A stretch of DNA of 64,000 bases, taken from Narthecium ossifragum (lineage: Eukaryota > Streptophyta > Magnoliopsida > Dioscoreales > Nartheciaceae). Positions 11,063 to 23,246 of the stretch are shown piece after piece (position 1 is the first letter of the stretch; each line of letters starts with the position of its first letter). Below the pieces are notes generated by a model, which was not told where the DNA came from, did no database searches, and worked only from the letters and a program-made list of their open reading frames with translations. The translations under genes were made by a program, and so were the position numbers. The DNA lies in contig OY986963.1 in assembly GCA_963920575.1 (NCBI GenBank), positions 8,160,896 through 8,224,895 of the forward strand, given 5' to 3'.

Positions 11063-14000
11063 ATGTTAAAGCTCCTATGCTGGAATGTCCGGGGCGCAGG
11101 ACCCCGGAGAGCTCTCCACATCTGTCGGAGGCACTTTAGAGATAGTAATCTAGCCTTTATTTTCCTGGTTGATGTCCTGGTACAGGAAAATCAGAGATCT
11201 GGTATGCAAGAGAGGCTGGGGAGAAACTTCTGCTCGTTTCTTATCCCAGCTCAAGGTCATAGTGGAGGCATACTTGCAATTTGAAGGAACTCTGTGGGTG
11301 TGGTTTCCTGCTTTGCGCCCACGAATCAGGCTATCCACGCACTGATCTCATCTCCAGAGGAAGGACACTGGATGGCCACTGGTGTTTATGTGGCCAGGAA
11401 CACCATGGAACGATGACTTCTATGGGAAGCATTGTCAGACATGAGAGACATCGATCTACCACAACTGATCATCGGGGATTTCAATATCGCTTCCCCCCCG
11501 GAGGATAAAAGAGGGGGACATGCATTTATGTTCTCAAGGAAGGTGATAGACTACCTTAAATGTATACATAAGAATGACCTTTTGGAACTGGATTTTGTTG
11601 GACTTCATTTCACTTGGTGTAACCAACAAGTCGGACGCGCAAGAATCCTAGAGAGAATAGATAAAGCACTGGGGAACGCGCAGTGGCGCAGGGAATTCCC
11701 TACCGCGGAGGTGCGCCACCTTCCTCGTGTGGGATCGGATCACAACCCATTGATAATAGCGCAGAAGTCGGATAGAAGCAAGGAAGCGAAATGGATGTTC
11801 AGGTTCCACAACAAATGGTTGCAACCCCCCACATTCCAATCGCTCCTCAAAAGGGTTTGGGAACGTCCTCGTCATGGCACACCGGACTATATCATCAGGA
11901 AAAGGATGGCAGAGCTGAAGAACGAAATCAAAAGATGGAGCCCAAGTGAAAACGTTGGCACCAAGGAACGGACGAAGCTAATCTCAAATGCGCTAGCTGC
12001 ACTGTATGAGAAAGAGGAGACCTACGAGTTATCTGTGGAGGAACAGAGATACCTAAAGATAAATGAGAATTTGATGGAGGCTCTGCTGCGCTAATAGGAT
12101 GTATCTAGAGCTCAGGCTAGCCGTTGCACATGGTTACAGGGAGGCGATGAAAACTCTGCTGTATTCCACGCCATAGTCAACCGGACCGGCCACCGTTCTC
12201 CGATCCGAGAGCTCATATCTGAGGAAGGTCATGTCCTATCTACTACAAAAGACATTGGCGCCGCTTTTGAAGCCCACTATGCAAAGCTTTTGTCTGTTGA
12301 GGGGTATGAGTCTACTCAAGGCTGGCCGGCACTCCCTAACATCTCTATCGAGGCTAGGAGGATAATAGCAGAGGAGGTCACCCAAACTGAGATCAATGAA
12401 GCATTCAGATCCCTGGGCTCGAACCGTTGTGCCGGCCCAGACGGTATGAGTGCAGAATTCTACAAGCATTGCTGGAACACAGTAGGCGATGAGGTTTGCG
12501 CCGTGATATTCAAGTTTTTCACTCGCTTCAAATTACCGGGGGATTGGTACGACACATTTATATCATTGATTTCGAAGTGCAAAGACCCACGGAGGGTATG
12601 AGACTTTAGACCAATAAGCCTATGTAACATCTCGTATAAGATTATATCTACTATCTTAACTAGAAGACTCAAAGTTGTCCTAAATGAAGTTATCAATTGG
12701 GAGCAGTCGGCATTTGTAGAAGGTAGATGTATTCAAGAAAATATTGCACTAGCCCAGGAACTCCTACATTCAATTGAGCATGCACCGAGGAGCAATCCAT
12801 TAATGACTATCAAATTGGATATCCGGGCGGCATATGATAGTATTCATTGGGACTTTCTTAAATATATCCTTCAGAAGATGAAGTTTCCGAACATCTGGAT
12901 TAGATGGATCATGAAGTGTATCACGACGCCCCATTTCGGTTTCATCATCAATGGCCAAGTAGTTGGACGCGTATACCCGAAAAGAGGCCTCCGTCAAGGG
13001 GACCCCCTCTCACCGTTTTTGTTTATTCTGGTGCAGGTGGCGCTCTCTCATACCCTTAATAGCCATCAGGGAGGGCTGGCTGGAGTACGGTTCCCTCGTG
13101 GTGATGCAAGAGTAACTCACCTCCTCTACGCGAACAACTGTCTACTGCTCACGGAAGCGTCCCTAGTAGAAGCGAAGAAGATCAACGGCATATTCAAATG
13201 GTACAAAGAGGTGTCTGGCATGGCCCTGAACCCAGCAAAATCTAGTATCAAGCTCTCTCCTGTGCTCCGGAAGTGAAGAAGATTGAGGATCTGTAAGCGG
13301 TTGGGCATGGTGGAATCTGAAGCATCCTGGAGGTACCTTGGTGTACCAATTAGTGGGAAGAAACTAAAGGAGGATTTTAGTGAACTGATAGACAAAGTTG
13401 TGGAGAGATTTTCCTGATGGAGTGGTGCTCGTTTGTCACTGCCTGGAAAGATGACTTTGTACAGACACGTTATCCAAACCCTCCATGTTTATGTGATGTC
13501 TGCAACGGATATCCCAGCTGCAACCATCCAGAAAATTGAGAAGTTAGGGAGAGCCTTTCTTTGGAATGGACAACGCTCCGGCATGTCAAATGTCCTTTGG
13601 GACATTCTCTGTTCTAGTAAGGAGGAGGGGGGCGCAACCTTCCGACATCTGCCCACCTGGCAGAAAGCACTGCGTATGCTGAGAGCAACGAAACCTTATC
13701 TCCCCTGAAAGATCACTATGGAAGGAAGTAATGAAGCTGAAGTATGGATGGCAGGGCAACTTACCATCAGAGAAACCAACACAGAGATCCTCACCGAATT
13801 GGAGAAGCATATGTAGATCCTCTCGAAGCATACGACTAGGATTAAAATGGGCTCCATGTCAAGAGAGTGCGATTAATGTTAACAAGGATTGGTGGGTGTT
13901 GGATTTACCCATCAATCGTAAGCCTACCTTCGTCAACATGGAGCTCCTGTCACATAGAATGAAAGTTAGGAATCTTATCAACAAGGAGGGAGGTTGGAGA

Positions 14001-15074
14001 CGCCGGAAAGTAATAAGCTCTTCCCCAATTGTGTAGCAGAGAAAATATTTGTGGTTCTCATTACATCCAGGGAGGAAGGAGACATGGTGACATGGACTCG
14101 GGACGTTACAGGAAGTATCTCCTCTAACTCAACATATTTACTGCTAGAGGAATTGAGGAGGAAACCAGAGGAAGGAAAAAACTCAGACTTCAGGTGGGAT
14201 TCAATCTGGAAAGGCCCCTTTGGACTTAGGGTGCGCACATTTCTTTGGAAACTTTGCCATAGAAAGGTGCCAACTAGGGATGCTTTGTTTCGAGCAGGGG
14301 TAGTTGAGGATGCATCATGCATAAGATGCTTTGGTGCAGCGGAATCGGTGCAACACCTCCTATTCCAATGTCCGGGCTCCCATGAGGTGTGGGTTAGAGT
14401 GTTTGGCAAGGATGCTGAATTTAGAAGGAGAAGAGGATGGGAGAACTGGCAAGAACTGCTTTCTATGCCCAGCAAATCAGATATGTGGCGATCTCGTAAG
14501 GCTAAGATAGGTTATGGGATATGGATGATATGGAAAAACAAGAATAGAATTGTCTTTGATGGTGTCGGAGACTCCTCGTAGACCCTATCAAGAACGATCC
14601 TGTGGAAAGCTAAAGAATGGGAGATGCGGGGCAGAACATAAAGGAGAAGTGATGAGAAGTCAAACTCAACGCGTCGCGGGCTCACAGTGATCCAGACTGA
14701 TGGAGCATATCTATTTAACAGCAGAATTGCAAGTTTTGGAGCAGTATGTTGGAATGACCAGGGGGAGAAAGCATGGGAGATTGAAGAAGGTGGAACCGCC
14801 AACAATGCCATTGATGCAGAGCTCACAACCTTGGGCCTTGCAGTATGGAAGGCAAAAGGCAATGGCATCACCCGGTTGTTGATAGAATCGAATGCCAAGG
14901 ACTTGGTGGAATGCTTAAATGGAAGAAGACGATGGCCATGACCTTAAGGATCACATTCAAAACTTCTGCTTATATGCTGCGGGACTTGAGGAATGTCACA
15001 TAAGATTCATACCCAGGGAGGAAAACGGTATTGCTGACCAGCTTGCTAAAGCTGGAGCAGGACGTGCCACCTAA
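11063..15074 (+). pseudogene. LINE ORF2: endonuclease, reverse transcriptase, zf-RVT, RNase H; inactive
   Basis: Starts with MLKLLCWNVRGAG, the endonuclease N-terminus, with a stop near 11281. IIGDFNIA (about 11470) and VGSDHNPL (about 11730) continue the endonuclease. Reverse transcriptase follows: NRCAGPDGMSAEF (12422), a stop before FRPISLCN (12605), KLDIRAAYDSI (12808), RGLRQGDPLSPFLF (12985). The catalytic YADD box reads YANN (about 13128-13139), losing both catalytic aspartates. A zf-RVT region lies at 13994-14581. RNase H begins IQTDGAY (14687) and ends with FIPREENGIADQLAKAG (about 15010) before TAA at 15072-15074. Confidence 0.88.
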
Positions 15075-15280
15075 TTTTGAAGCAGAGATGTTGTTGCCCA
15101 GCTTTGTCTAGGCGGAGGGGTATTTGTAGAACGGTATGCCGGATGGAGGGTCGGTGAACCCACTATGTAACGGTCGAGTTGTATTCCTCTGTTTTCCCCG
15201 GCCTTAGGCAAGCCTATCTAAGTTGACTGCTTAGATGTTCTCGTCTTACGACTCACTTTGTCAAAAAAAAAAAAACAGAG

Positions 15281-16346
15281 GCGAAATACTTTTACCTGCA
15301 CTTATAGAAACCAAAGGCAAGAGTGAAAGAGTTAATCTTGAGACATGATCATGCCGTCGTTAGAACTCGTGATTAAAGGGGCTGAAAGGTTTCCGAAGGC
15401 ACTGAAAGAAACCACCACTACTTTAACAGCAGGACCCCTCGGATTCTCCAGACCGTAATATTCTCATGAAGATCCCATCCCAACCATGAGTAGCAATATC
15501 TTCCAAATCCACACCAAAACCCACTTAGCTGGTTATAATCATACCTCCTTTACTAAAGCAAGTGGCTTTCCAGACCCCCATTGAGCTCCCAGATGAATAA
15601 ATGAATGAATGATTCACAAACACTTCTAAAAGGTGTTTTCTAGATTCTCCATCCTTCTCTTGTCCTCTTCCACACACTACTTGAATGATAAAGAATACAC
15701 CCACACTCACTCTTTTATAGCCATATCTTAGCAGCATTAAACCAAAGGTTCACCACCTCCTTTACATGCTCAAATGGGAGTTAAAAGAGAACCAATGAGT
15801 ATATCCCCAGCCACCACACCATCTATACTCCTAGGAAGTTTCGTCTCTTCTATAATTAGTATCTTGGCAGTCTATGTTCCTAAACCTCAGTAATGCTTTG
15901 GTACCCAACTAGCTTGTTTCTTGACTGAATCAGGAAAGCTAAAGGGTCCTAAATCACTCCATAAGCCTATACTACAATACTAGTGATAATCATCTAGAAA
16001 AGATTCTATGACAGAACTGGCCTACCATCTGCACTTATAAGATTGTGGGACCAATGGCTAGCTTCTAAACTGTGGCTAAGGAGATATACTGGATCTATAG
16101 CAAAAATGCAACTTGTATACCTTTGAATCATGTATCTTTCCTCTATAACAAACATGACTGCCCCACTCACCCCTATCTACTACACTAAAGCTGAGGGGTG
16201 TGGCCCAAAAATAATTGCTACCTTTGTGCATTGAACTCCTTTCTTTATTAAAACCAAACCATCCCCTCATCAGCCTCTACATGCATCCTTCTTTTATCTC
16301 TCCTGTTCAACTCCTTCAAGCCAAAACCACACTCTTTACTTGGCAA
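15281..16346. other. Intergenic region upstream of NHL gene
   Basis: No gene recognised. The 3' part should contain the NHL promoter and 5' UTR; an in-frame upstream ATG at 16281 precedes the chosen NHL start. Confidence 0.5.
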
Positions 16347-16982
16347 ATGTCTCTCCTCTTCACAACATCTCCCAAGCACTGCGCCAAGCAAGGATTTAGC
16401 ATCAAGAGCATCAACAAGAAGAAGCTCCTCTACTCCCTCTCTGGTTTCTGCCTCTCTATAGCCTCTCTAGTACTCCTCATCTGGCTCATCCTTCATCCCT
16501 CCAAACCAGAGTTCTATCTAAGAAACACTGATATCTACGAGCTTAGACTTGCATCACCCCAACTCCTCAACTCCACCATCTTAGTGACCTTAGAATCAAA
16601 GAACCCAAACACACAAGTTGGCATATACTACGAAGAACTGCGTGCCTACGCTGCCTACAAGGGGCAGCAGATCACCGGAGACTCGACGCTGCCACCCTTC
16701 TACCAAGGTCACCAGGATACCAATCTCTTGACCAGCTCCTTGTACGGGACCGGCGTGCCGGTTAACCCTTCTTTTGGGTACGAAGTTGGCCATGATCAAA
16801 TAGAGGGGAAGCTGCTACTTGGGCTCAAGGTGGACGGGCAGCTACGATGGAAGGTTGGAACTTGGGTGTCAGGGACGTACCGGTTCGATGTGAACTGTGC
16901 TGCCGTCATTGGCATCGTGCCGGGAGGCAGCTCAGGTCCACTGAAATTAGTGGAGGGGAGTCGGTGCTCCACCACCGTGTGA
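16347..16982 (+). CDS. NDR1/HIN1-like (NHL, LEA_2 domain) membrane protein
   Basis: A single intact exon of 211 residues. A short cationic N-terminus (SPKHCAKQGFS, NKKKLL) precedes one hydrophobic segment (about 27-50, ending WLILHPSKP). The extracellular LEA_2/NHL domain follows: SKNPNTQVGIYYEEL (84-98), LPPFYQGHQDTN (115-126), WKVGTWVSGTYRFDVNC (168-184), and a C-terminus ending CSTTV. Length and layout are normal for the family. Known role: plasma-membrane NHL proteins take part in defence signalling and plasmodesmal or membrane contacts. I chose the ATG at 16347 because the resulting cytosolic tail is family-like. An in-frame ATG at 16281 would add 22 residues of poor NHL character and probably lies in the 5' UTR. 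Confidence 0.9.
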   Translation: MSLLFTTSPKHCAKQGFSIKSINKKKLLYSLSGFCLSIASLVLLIWLILHPSKPEFYLRNTDIYELRLASPQLLNSTILVTLESKNPNTQVGIYYEELRAYAAYKGQQITGDSTLPPFYQGHQDTNLLTSSLYGTGVPVNPSFGYEVGHDQIEGKLLLGLKVDGQLRWKVGTWVSGTYRFDVNCAAVIGIVPGGSSGPLKLVEGSRCSTTV

Positions 16983-17989
16983 CGGTGAACTCTAGAGTTG
17001 CATGGCTTGTATCTATGATCCTTGTGGTATAACTTTTCCATGTCTAAGCTTATTATATTTGTGTAATAGACTACTGGTAAGTGGTAACTATGTCTTGTTG
17101 GAATATGTATCTAGAGGATGTGATTCATGCCCCTCTTGTGAGTCTGGAGGGAGAGATTGGAGGTGATGATCATGAGACTCTCAAGTAGATTGGTGGGTTG
17201 GATATTTCGAGAGCGGGAAGAATGCAACTTTGTTGGCTGAGGAATCTTAAAATACTAATCACATCCTTTGGCTTGGCTTGGCTTGGCTTGGCTTTAGGAA
17301 AGGCTAATGGAAATCCCACTATATGTGTCCCTCTTTCTGATGTAGTAGTGTCTTAGTCTTCCTCTCTGTCCTTTCTCTTGAACCTTGTAGTTCATATTGG
17401 ACGAGATGTTCGACTATGTAATTAGGTATGATGATCCTGGCTCATGATCTAACTCAGACCATCATCGTTTAAATCTAGATCAAGCGTTTTGGGGCTATGG
17501 GTTGACTTTAAAATGCCTCAAATTTATCCTAGATTGACAAAATCCACAAACGAAAATCTACTATATAAAGTAGACTATTAGAACTGATACCAGAACTAAT
17601 TCAAGAAAATCAGTGTACCTACCACAAGATCCGGCGTGGCCAGAGGCTGATTGAATGCTAAAGAGTTGCCCAAACTTAAAGCATAGACACGGAGCTAATC
17701 CATGTGGGTTGGTAATGAAGCAATTCCCAGAAAATTAATCTTCAGCATAGAACATTGTAACTGTTAGAGATAAGAGCAATTCTCAAAGACTGGGAAAAGA
17801 AAAGAAAGAAAAAAAAGATGCTTCACTCAACCCTATTCGTGATTCCTCGAGCAGGTTTGAAATTTTTTTACAATGATTTGGTTGATGTTTATTGAACTGA
17901 AAGAGGACAGGTCTAACCTCAACTGAAGATGTTTTGAACTGCTAAAACATGTACTGGGCATAATCCCAGGTTACATGCCCATTTTCCTT
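16983..17989. other. Region downstream of NHL gene with a (GGCTT)5 microsatellite
   Basis: The NHL 3' UTR is expected at the start. A pentanucleotide repeat GGCTT lies at 17270-17294. No other gene or element recognised. Confidence 0.6.
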
Positions 17990-18003
17990 CTCAAATACTG
18001 ATG

Positions 18004-18399
18004 GTTTTTTTTTTTGATGAGTTGAGTCCTAAGACTAGGTTAAGGGAAAACCCCACTTACATTAATCCCATATTGGAGTGCCATGAGCACCCTCATGGGA
18101 CCAAAGAAAAACAGAGCTAGACTCCCTAGACCATCGAGCAATAGTGTCATCTTCCCGATTAAAGGATCTTGGAACACATATGAACAAAACCGAGCCCAAC
18201 TTCAATACTTCAGACCAGACCTCCCTAACCCTTGCGCCAATAGCCGGCGACCACATCCTACAACCATTTAAAATTTCCACCACCCATCATGAGTCTGATT
18301 CAAAAACACAGCTCTTCACCCCCTCGTTGCCGAGCCTGAATCACAGCTTCCAAGACAGCAAGTATCTCTGCTTCAAGCACTGAAGCAGCATCAACCGGC
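18004..18399 (-). mobile_element. 5'-truncated LINE insertion (RNase H end only)
   Basis: Inserted in minus orientation: a poly(T) run at 18005-18016 marks the 3' end. The minus strand carries decayed RNase H sequence, including an AEILAVLEA-like block and FICVPRSFNREDDTIARWS. A perfect 14-bp target duplication CTCAAATACTGATG flanks it (17990-18003 and 18400-18413). About 396 bp long. Confidence 0.9.
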
Positions 18400-18413
18400 C
18401 TCAAATACTGATG

Positions 18414-21383
18414 TTAGACCTAGCCAACATCATTGTTTCAGTAGAATCGTAAAGCCGGACTAGAGAAAATGAGAAGCAATGAGAGATTAGCTTAGCTAAA
18501 AAGCATACTAGACAATAGACGAAGCTGCATAGAAGACAAGGTACCACTTTTATTCAGGCATGCCATCACACTTCCAGTAGTACATACTCTACTACAAGGG
18601 CAAAGCTTGGCTCTCTCTTGGTGCTATTTGTAAAGTTCTAATAGGAAAAGATGGTTACTTGTTTTCAGTGCAACACATGCTTGATTCGCTTCAGAAAGCC
18701 AACTGATCAGATTAGAAAGGTACCCACCCCATCTCTCTTTATTGCTGACAGGTTGTGTTACCCTTTATCATCACTACAAGTCATGATAGGGTGAGGAAAG
18801 CTATAGTGGGTTCCTCCTAAGGCACTGTGTGATAGGTGACATACTGTGTGTAGGTCCAAGTTATTTCAGTCAAAGCAAACAACTTTCTTACCATTTCACA
18901 TGATTTTGAGAACTAATTGAACATTAGAAAATTGTAAGATACAGTGCCACTAAATATTACCAAAGAGAATGATGTATCATTACAGAACTTATTGAGTCAC
19001 CTTGTCTCATGTAGGGTTTGCTTGGAGCTCAAACAAAGATAGTTTGTCTTGCAATCAGTACAGCGAACAGAGAGAGATTACTAAAGGGAAAGCCAACAAA
19101 ATACCACCAAATGGTCAGGGGTAAGGGGTCCCTCAAAGACAATCCATGATCAACGGTTTCTTAATGCCCAAGGAACTAAAATCTTAGAGCCAGAACAACC
19201 CACTTCCTGTGGCTGTTTTCGCAGCATTTCTTGATTGGATCTTACCAAGCTCTTTATTGTGCTCTGATCGCTGATCACTATCAGAAACCCACAAGAGCGT
19301 AATATATTCATACTCAAAGATCCATGGTGCGCTCTAATCATGTGTGCACAATCAATAATGGATTTCCCACTTCCAAGCAATCTAAGATAAGGCAGCCAAG
19401 GATTGAGGCCATTTTTGCACATTCACCCTCTTAAAGGCAAGCAAAAATACAACTAATTTTAAAATCTTGCTCATTCATAAGTGTTGATAACTGTCAAAAA
19501 TTATAAAATTATCACTTTGAGTAATCTAACATATGCTTTCTCCAGGATACATACATGCTTTCGATAATTCACCTTTTTGTCATAGCTGATAATTCATTTT
19601 CTTTCTCGTTCAAGCACTGCATCGATCTAAGTCCATAATCTTCTCTTACCTTTTCTATGGAAGGATGAGGACAAAACTTTCTTTTTCCTTATTGGCCAAA
19701 TACCCAATGTATTGCTAGGTAACCAAAAGGAAACAATCTGCACTGTGCATTAAGAATCATCTTGACACATAGGTCTAGCCTTCAAAGCATCCACACAGCA
19801 TGGCTTCTAAATGAAACCTACGATAAATCATTCTTGCATGTTGAGATGGAAACACGTGCACCCTGCTTAAACTTCTGTCTGATTCAATATAAGTGTAGCA
19901 AGATCCTCATTTTAATAAGTTCTAAATCAGCTTTTTGTCTAAGAATATATAACTTTTACCAAAACTATGGTTCTTCTACTTTCTCTTATTTAAGAACCGA
20001 ATTTGACAGTATTATTCTTTTTGAATCAGAGATATTGTAGACTTCCATATAACTACCACCTACCCAACTTATCAAACAAATGAGCCAAAGCCTCATAATT
20101 ACCTTTACTTTGTAGCCTTTTCCCCATTAGTGATATGTTTTGTTACATGCTAGCCTTTGTTTTCATACATTCCTCACTTTTCTTCCTTGCGTATCTCCTT
20201 ATTCCATGAAGCACCATAATTCTGATCTTGAATTTGGTCCTAATCACCAAAGTTTATGCATCGCCAAACGTCCTGTTTGATTCTTGTTTTCCAACAAAAT
20301 GTCAGGAAATCAAACTCAGGCAATGCTCACCACGTTCCATGTCGCTTCAGATTATGTTAGCATGCAGTTCCATTATATCTTTCTTGTCAACTTTGTTTGC
20401 TTTGGCAAAGACGACATAAATTATTGTCTCAGCATGCTTGATGCTCTGGTAGGAATTCTAACCGCTAAGAAGGTGAACTCGAAGAAATAACCTTTTGGAC
20501 TTCTTCTGAAATTCTGCGAGGAAATGAACCAAGATAATCTACATAATCCTTGAAGCCTGCCAATGTTCTCGCAATCACTGTGGGGTGATTTGGCCCAGAG
20601 ACAGGAAGGAGCGACAGAGTGCTTGCCGAAAGTTAGGCATAGAAATGATGCCATTATCAAGAAGAGGGAAGCATATAAGGAGTGAACTAAGAACTTGAGA
20701 GCAACAGTGATGCGGGTATCAACTATCAGAAATTCACATGATAACAAATGCTACTCATGTGTCTATGGTTAGAGTTGAACTACAAACCACTGCCACCGTC
20801 AATAACTCCAGAATCTTGACAGAACTGCTTGGGCATATATCACACATAAGAGTTTAATAAGGAGACTTTACATGAGAGCAAACTTCTGTAAAGAAGGCAA
20901 TGTCCAAACACCATGAATCACATCACATAAAAGAAAGGAAATGGCACCTAGTTTGAAGAAGGAACCAATGGTGGGCAGGCAAGAAGAAGCAAATCAGATA
21001 TGACATTCAGAATGCGATAACTTAAGTCTCATCAAGAAAGTTGATACAGATCTTGAACACTTGAGTAACCATGTAATTACCTGGTTCAGCGAACAACAGT
21101 TTGCCTAAGACCAGGTTTTACAAGAACGCATCTTAGTTGCTCATAGAAAACAAGGTTTGAAAGATTTGAAATTTACAAAAACAGGTCATCTTCTAAACTT
21201 AGACATGTTTTTTTTATTTCATCAAACTAGCTTTCTGAAAACTCACCAAGAGTCAAAACATTCAAACAAGCTTAGCAAGCCATTGGGGACAAACGTACTC
21301 TCTAATCTCTATTCATATACGATAGCTGCTACTGAGACGAACAGAAGTAAAGCATGACCAAATACACAGTAATATCACATTGC
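18414..21383. other. About 3 kb without recognisable gene
   Basis: AT-rich sequence between a LINE fragment and a micro-insertion. No domain was recognised in the longer open frames (19150-19422 minus, 20421-20747 minus). It could contain 3' UTR or introns of a gene I cannot recognise. Confidence 0.4.
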
Positions 21384-21399
21384 ATTCTACATCACTGTT

Positions 21400-21440
21400 G
21401 ACTTACACCAGCCCGATGGCTCATTTTGTCAAAAAAAAAT
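21400..21440 (+). mobile_element. Micro-insertion of a LINE 3' tail (about 40 bp)
   Basis: The sequence GCCCGATGGCTCATTTTGTC followed by nine A resembles the 3' terminus of the LINE at 15245-15275. It is flanked by a perfect 16-bp duplication ATTCTACATCACTGTT (21384-21399 and 21441-21456), the mark of target-primed reverse transcription that stopped after about 30 bases. Confidence 0.88.
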
Positions 21441-21814
21441 ATTCTACATCACTGTTTACAATGTATAGATAAGCTCCTGAATACAAGTTTCCAAGCTTGC
21501 TTATAGTTGGTGTTAAGCAATTCTATGTTCAATCCCTTTAGCTCAAGAGATAATGCTTCACAACATGTCAAAAAACTATCAATTTTGACACTTGAACGGC
21601 AGGGAAAGGCAAAGAGTAACTCGAAAGTACTATTCAGCTCTCAATTTATTATAGCAGGTTTAAAGTAGTAGCTAAGATGTATAAGACTCAAAAAGGCAAA
21701 ACCGATACAAATTATTTCCCAAATAAATCAAGAAATTGGAGTAAAGTAATAGACTAGGATGGTAATGGAATCCAAGTTTCTACCTAAATGCTGAAGCATT
21801 GGAATGCCCCAAAA

Positions 21815-22669
21815 TTAAGCCGCCGAACAAGATTTGCTTCCATCAACATCATCCTCGTCGACCCACTTCCAGAAGTGCCTCCGAACAAACAGCGCCTTCT
21901 CCGGAAGGCCATCGCCCACACACTCCCCCATCTCTTCGGTCGAGAACTCTCCCTCCTGCGGCAACCCCTCCACCTCTGCATCAACGGAATGCAGAACATA
22001 ACGTGCCGGCAATCCTGGGTACGAAGACGACGCCTTCTCCTCCACCCTCTCCTCGTGCGACCCGGGGACGATCCTCACCTCCTTAGAACCCAACTCCTCC
22101 CGAACAGCCCTAATCGCCGCCTCCTCCACGGACTCCCCGGGCTTCATCTTCTCCGATAGCGGTCGGTGTCGTTTTCGCATGGCACCGTCGGAGAGAAGCT
22201 GGCCGGACTCCACGAGGAGCATCCCCCGGGCGTTGTGGATCCGGACGATCGCAACGTGGACGGTCCGTATAGGAGGGAGAAGGGGGGTCGGAGACGTAGC
22301 AGGACCCTCTTCGAGGAAAGACTCGCCTTGGGATATCTCGAGCCAGAGGTTAAGGACGGGCTTAGAGCCCGGGGAGGAGCCCCAGGAGGAGAGGGAATCC
22401 GGGGGAAGGCGGGGGCGGAGCCAGTCGAAGAGGGACTCCGGGGAGGAGAACGCGAGAGGTTTAAGGGAGCAACTGCCACTGCCGCCGGAGTCCATGGGGC
22501 GGCGGCGGCGGCGGGGATGGAGACGAACGCAGGGAAGGGAGGGGAGGGGAGGTTTAAAGAGGAAGAAGAGGGAGAGTGCGCCGGCGAGGAAGAGGAGGTC
22601 GGGGGACGGCGAGGGAGGGTTGGAGGTGATGGATTGGAGGGCGTTGGGGATCAGGCGAGAAGGGAGCAT
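21815..22669 (-). CDS. Nudix-like domain protein with N-terminal hydrophobic segment
   Basis: A single exon of 284 residues from ATG at 22669-22667 to TAA at 21817-21815. A hydrophobic stretch (about 25-42, LLFLAGALSLFFLFKP) may be a membrane anchor or organelle-targeting segment. An internal Met at residue 59 (ATG 22495) would give a 226-residue form without it. The Nudix-like box lies at 172-195 (SEKMKPGESVEEAAIRAVRE and following ELG). It departs from the consensus: the first Gly is Glu173 and the Glu of RE is Ala188, while the metal-binding pair Glu191-Glu192 and Gly194 are kept. RTVHVAIVRIHN (135-146) and RYVLHSVDAEV (223-233) fit flanking strands of the fold. The C-terminus HFWKWVDEDD is acidic. 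Substrate unknown. Confidence 0.8.
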   Translation of the reverse strand: MLPSRLIPNALQSITSNPPSPSPDLLFLAGALSLFFLFKPPLPSLPCVRLHPRRRRRPMDSGGSGSCSLKPLAFSSPESLFDWLRPRLPPDSLSSWGSSPGSKPVLNLWLEISQGESFLEEGPATSPTPLLPPIRTVHVAIVRIHNARGMLLVESGQLLSDGAMRKRHRPLSEKMKPGESVEEAAIRAVREELGSKEVRIVPGSHEERVEEKASSSYPGLPARYVLHSVDAEVEGLPQEGEFSTEEMGECVGDGLPEKALFVRRHFWKWVDEDDVDGSKSCSAA

Positions 22670-23246
22670 TAGGGTGGCGCTGGTGGTGGTGTTCTTGTAT
22701 GGCGATGGCGTTGGGTTAGCATCGGTGTTTCCATCAAGAGAGGAAGAGGGCGACGGTGAATAGGGATTAGGGAAAGAGAGAGAGATTGGATTCTAGGGCT
22801 ATGGCTCGTGGTCGGAGTCAGGCATGAGTCGCCATCTGTGTACATGACCCAGCATGTACCTTGCACGTGCACTCAAATCGTAATGAAATATGAATTTATT
22901 CATCTAATTTATCAATAAAATAGTACCGATGAAATAAATAAATCAATCAATATATACCTACTGATTGAATATATTAATGATCAAATCGATACTGACATAC
23001 CGATTAATTGATCTAGTCCATAAGTAGAATAATACCGATAGAATAAATCAATCAATCGATAAATATCTATCGATTAAAATACATATGTAATATACATGTC
23101 ACGTGATCGTGTACACAAATCTTTATTTATAAGATATATCTTAACTTTAGCACGTTCACCATCCTTTCTGACAAGCCTCAATTATGTGTGAGCCAAAATG
23201 ATCATACGTTCTACTAAAGGTTAATAAGTTTAACTATTTTGCAAAC
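22670..23246. other. 5' flank of the Nudix-like gene
   Basis: 22670-22870 is GC/CT-rich and probably the promoter and 5' UTR of the minus-strand gene. 22870-23100 is an AT-rich stretch with repeated ATCGATNNATA-like words. No gene seen. Confidence 0.5.

Larger units (their letters stand above)
9614..15273 (+). mobile_element. LINE (L1-type non-LTR retrotransposon), near full length, decayed
   Basis: Two open reading regions are followed by a 3' poly(A) run (15263-15275). The first contains a DUF4283/zinc-knuckle-type gag, the second endonuclease, reverse transcriptase, zf-RVT and RNase H domains in the usual plant L1 order. The 3' end, CACTTTGTC before the A run, is also seen in the small insertion at 21400-21440. 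A 7-bp repeat AACAGAG (9607-9613 and 15274-15280) may be all that is left of the target duplication, so the 5' boundary is tentative. Many frameshifts and stops show it cannot make its own proteins. Confidence 0.85.

Noticed and set aside
9607..15280. AACAGAG as a firm target duplication of the first LINE
   Set aside because: Seven bases next to a poly(A) tail is weak; plant L1 duplications are usually longer, and no longer match was found.
22144..22763. Long plus-strand and other-frame ORFs over the Nudix-like gene
   Set aside because: Antisense shadows of a GC-rich exon, low-complexity Arg/Glu/Gly content.
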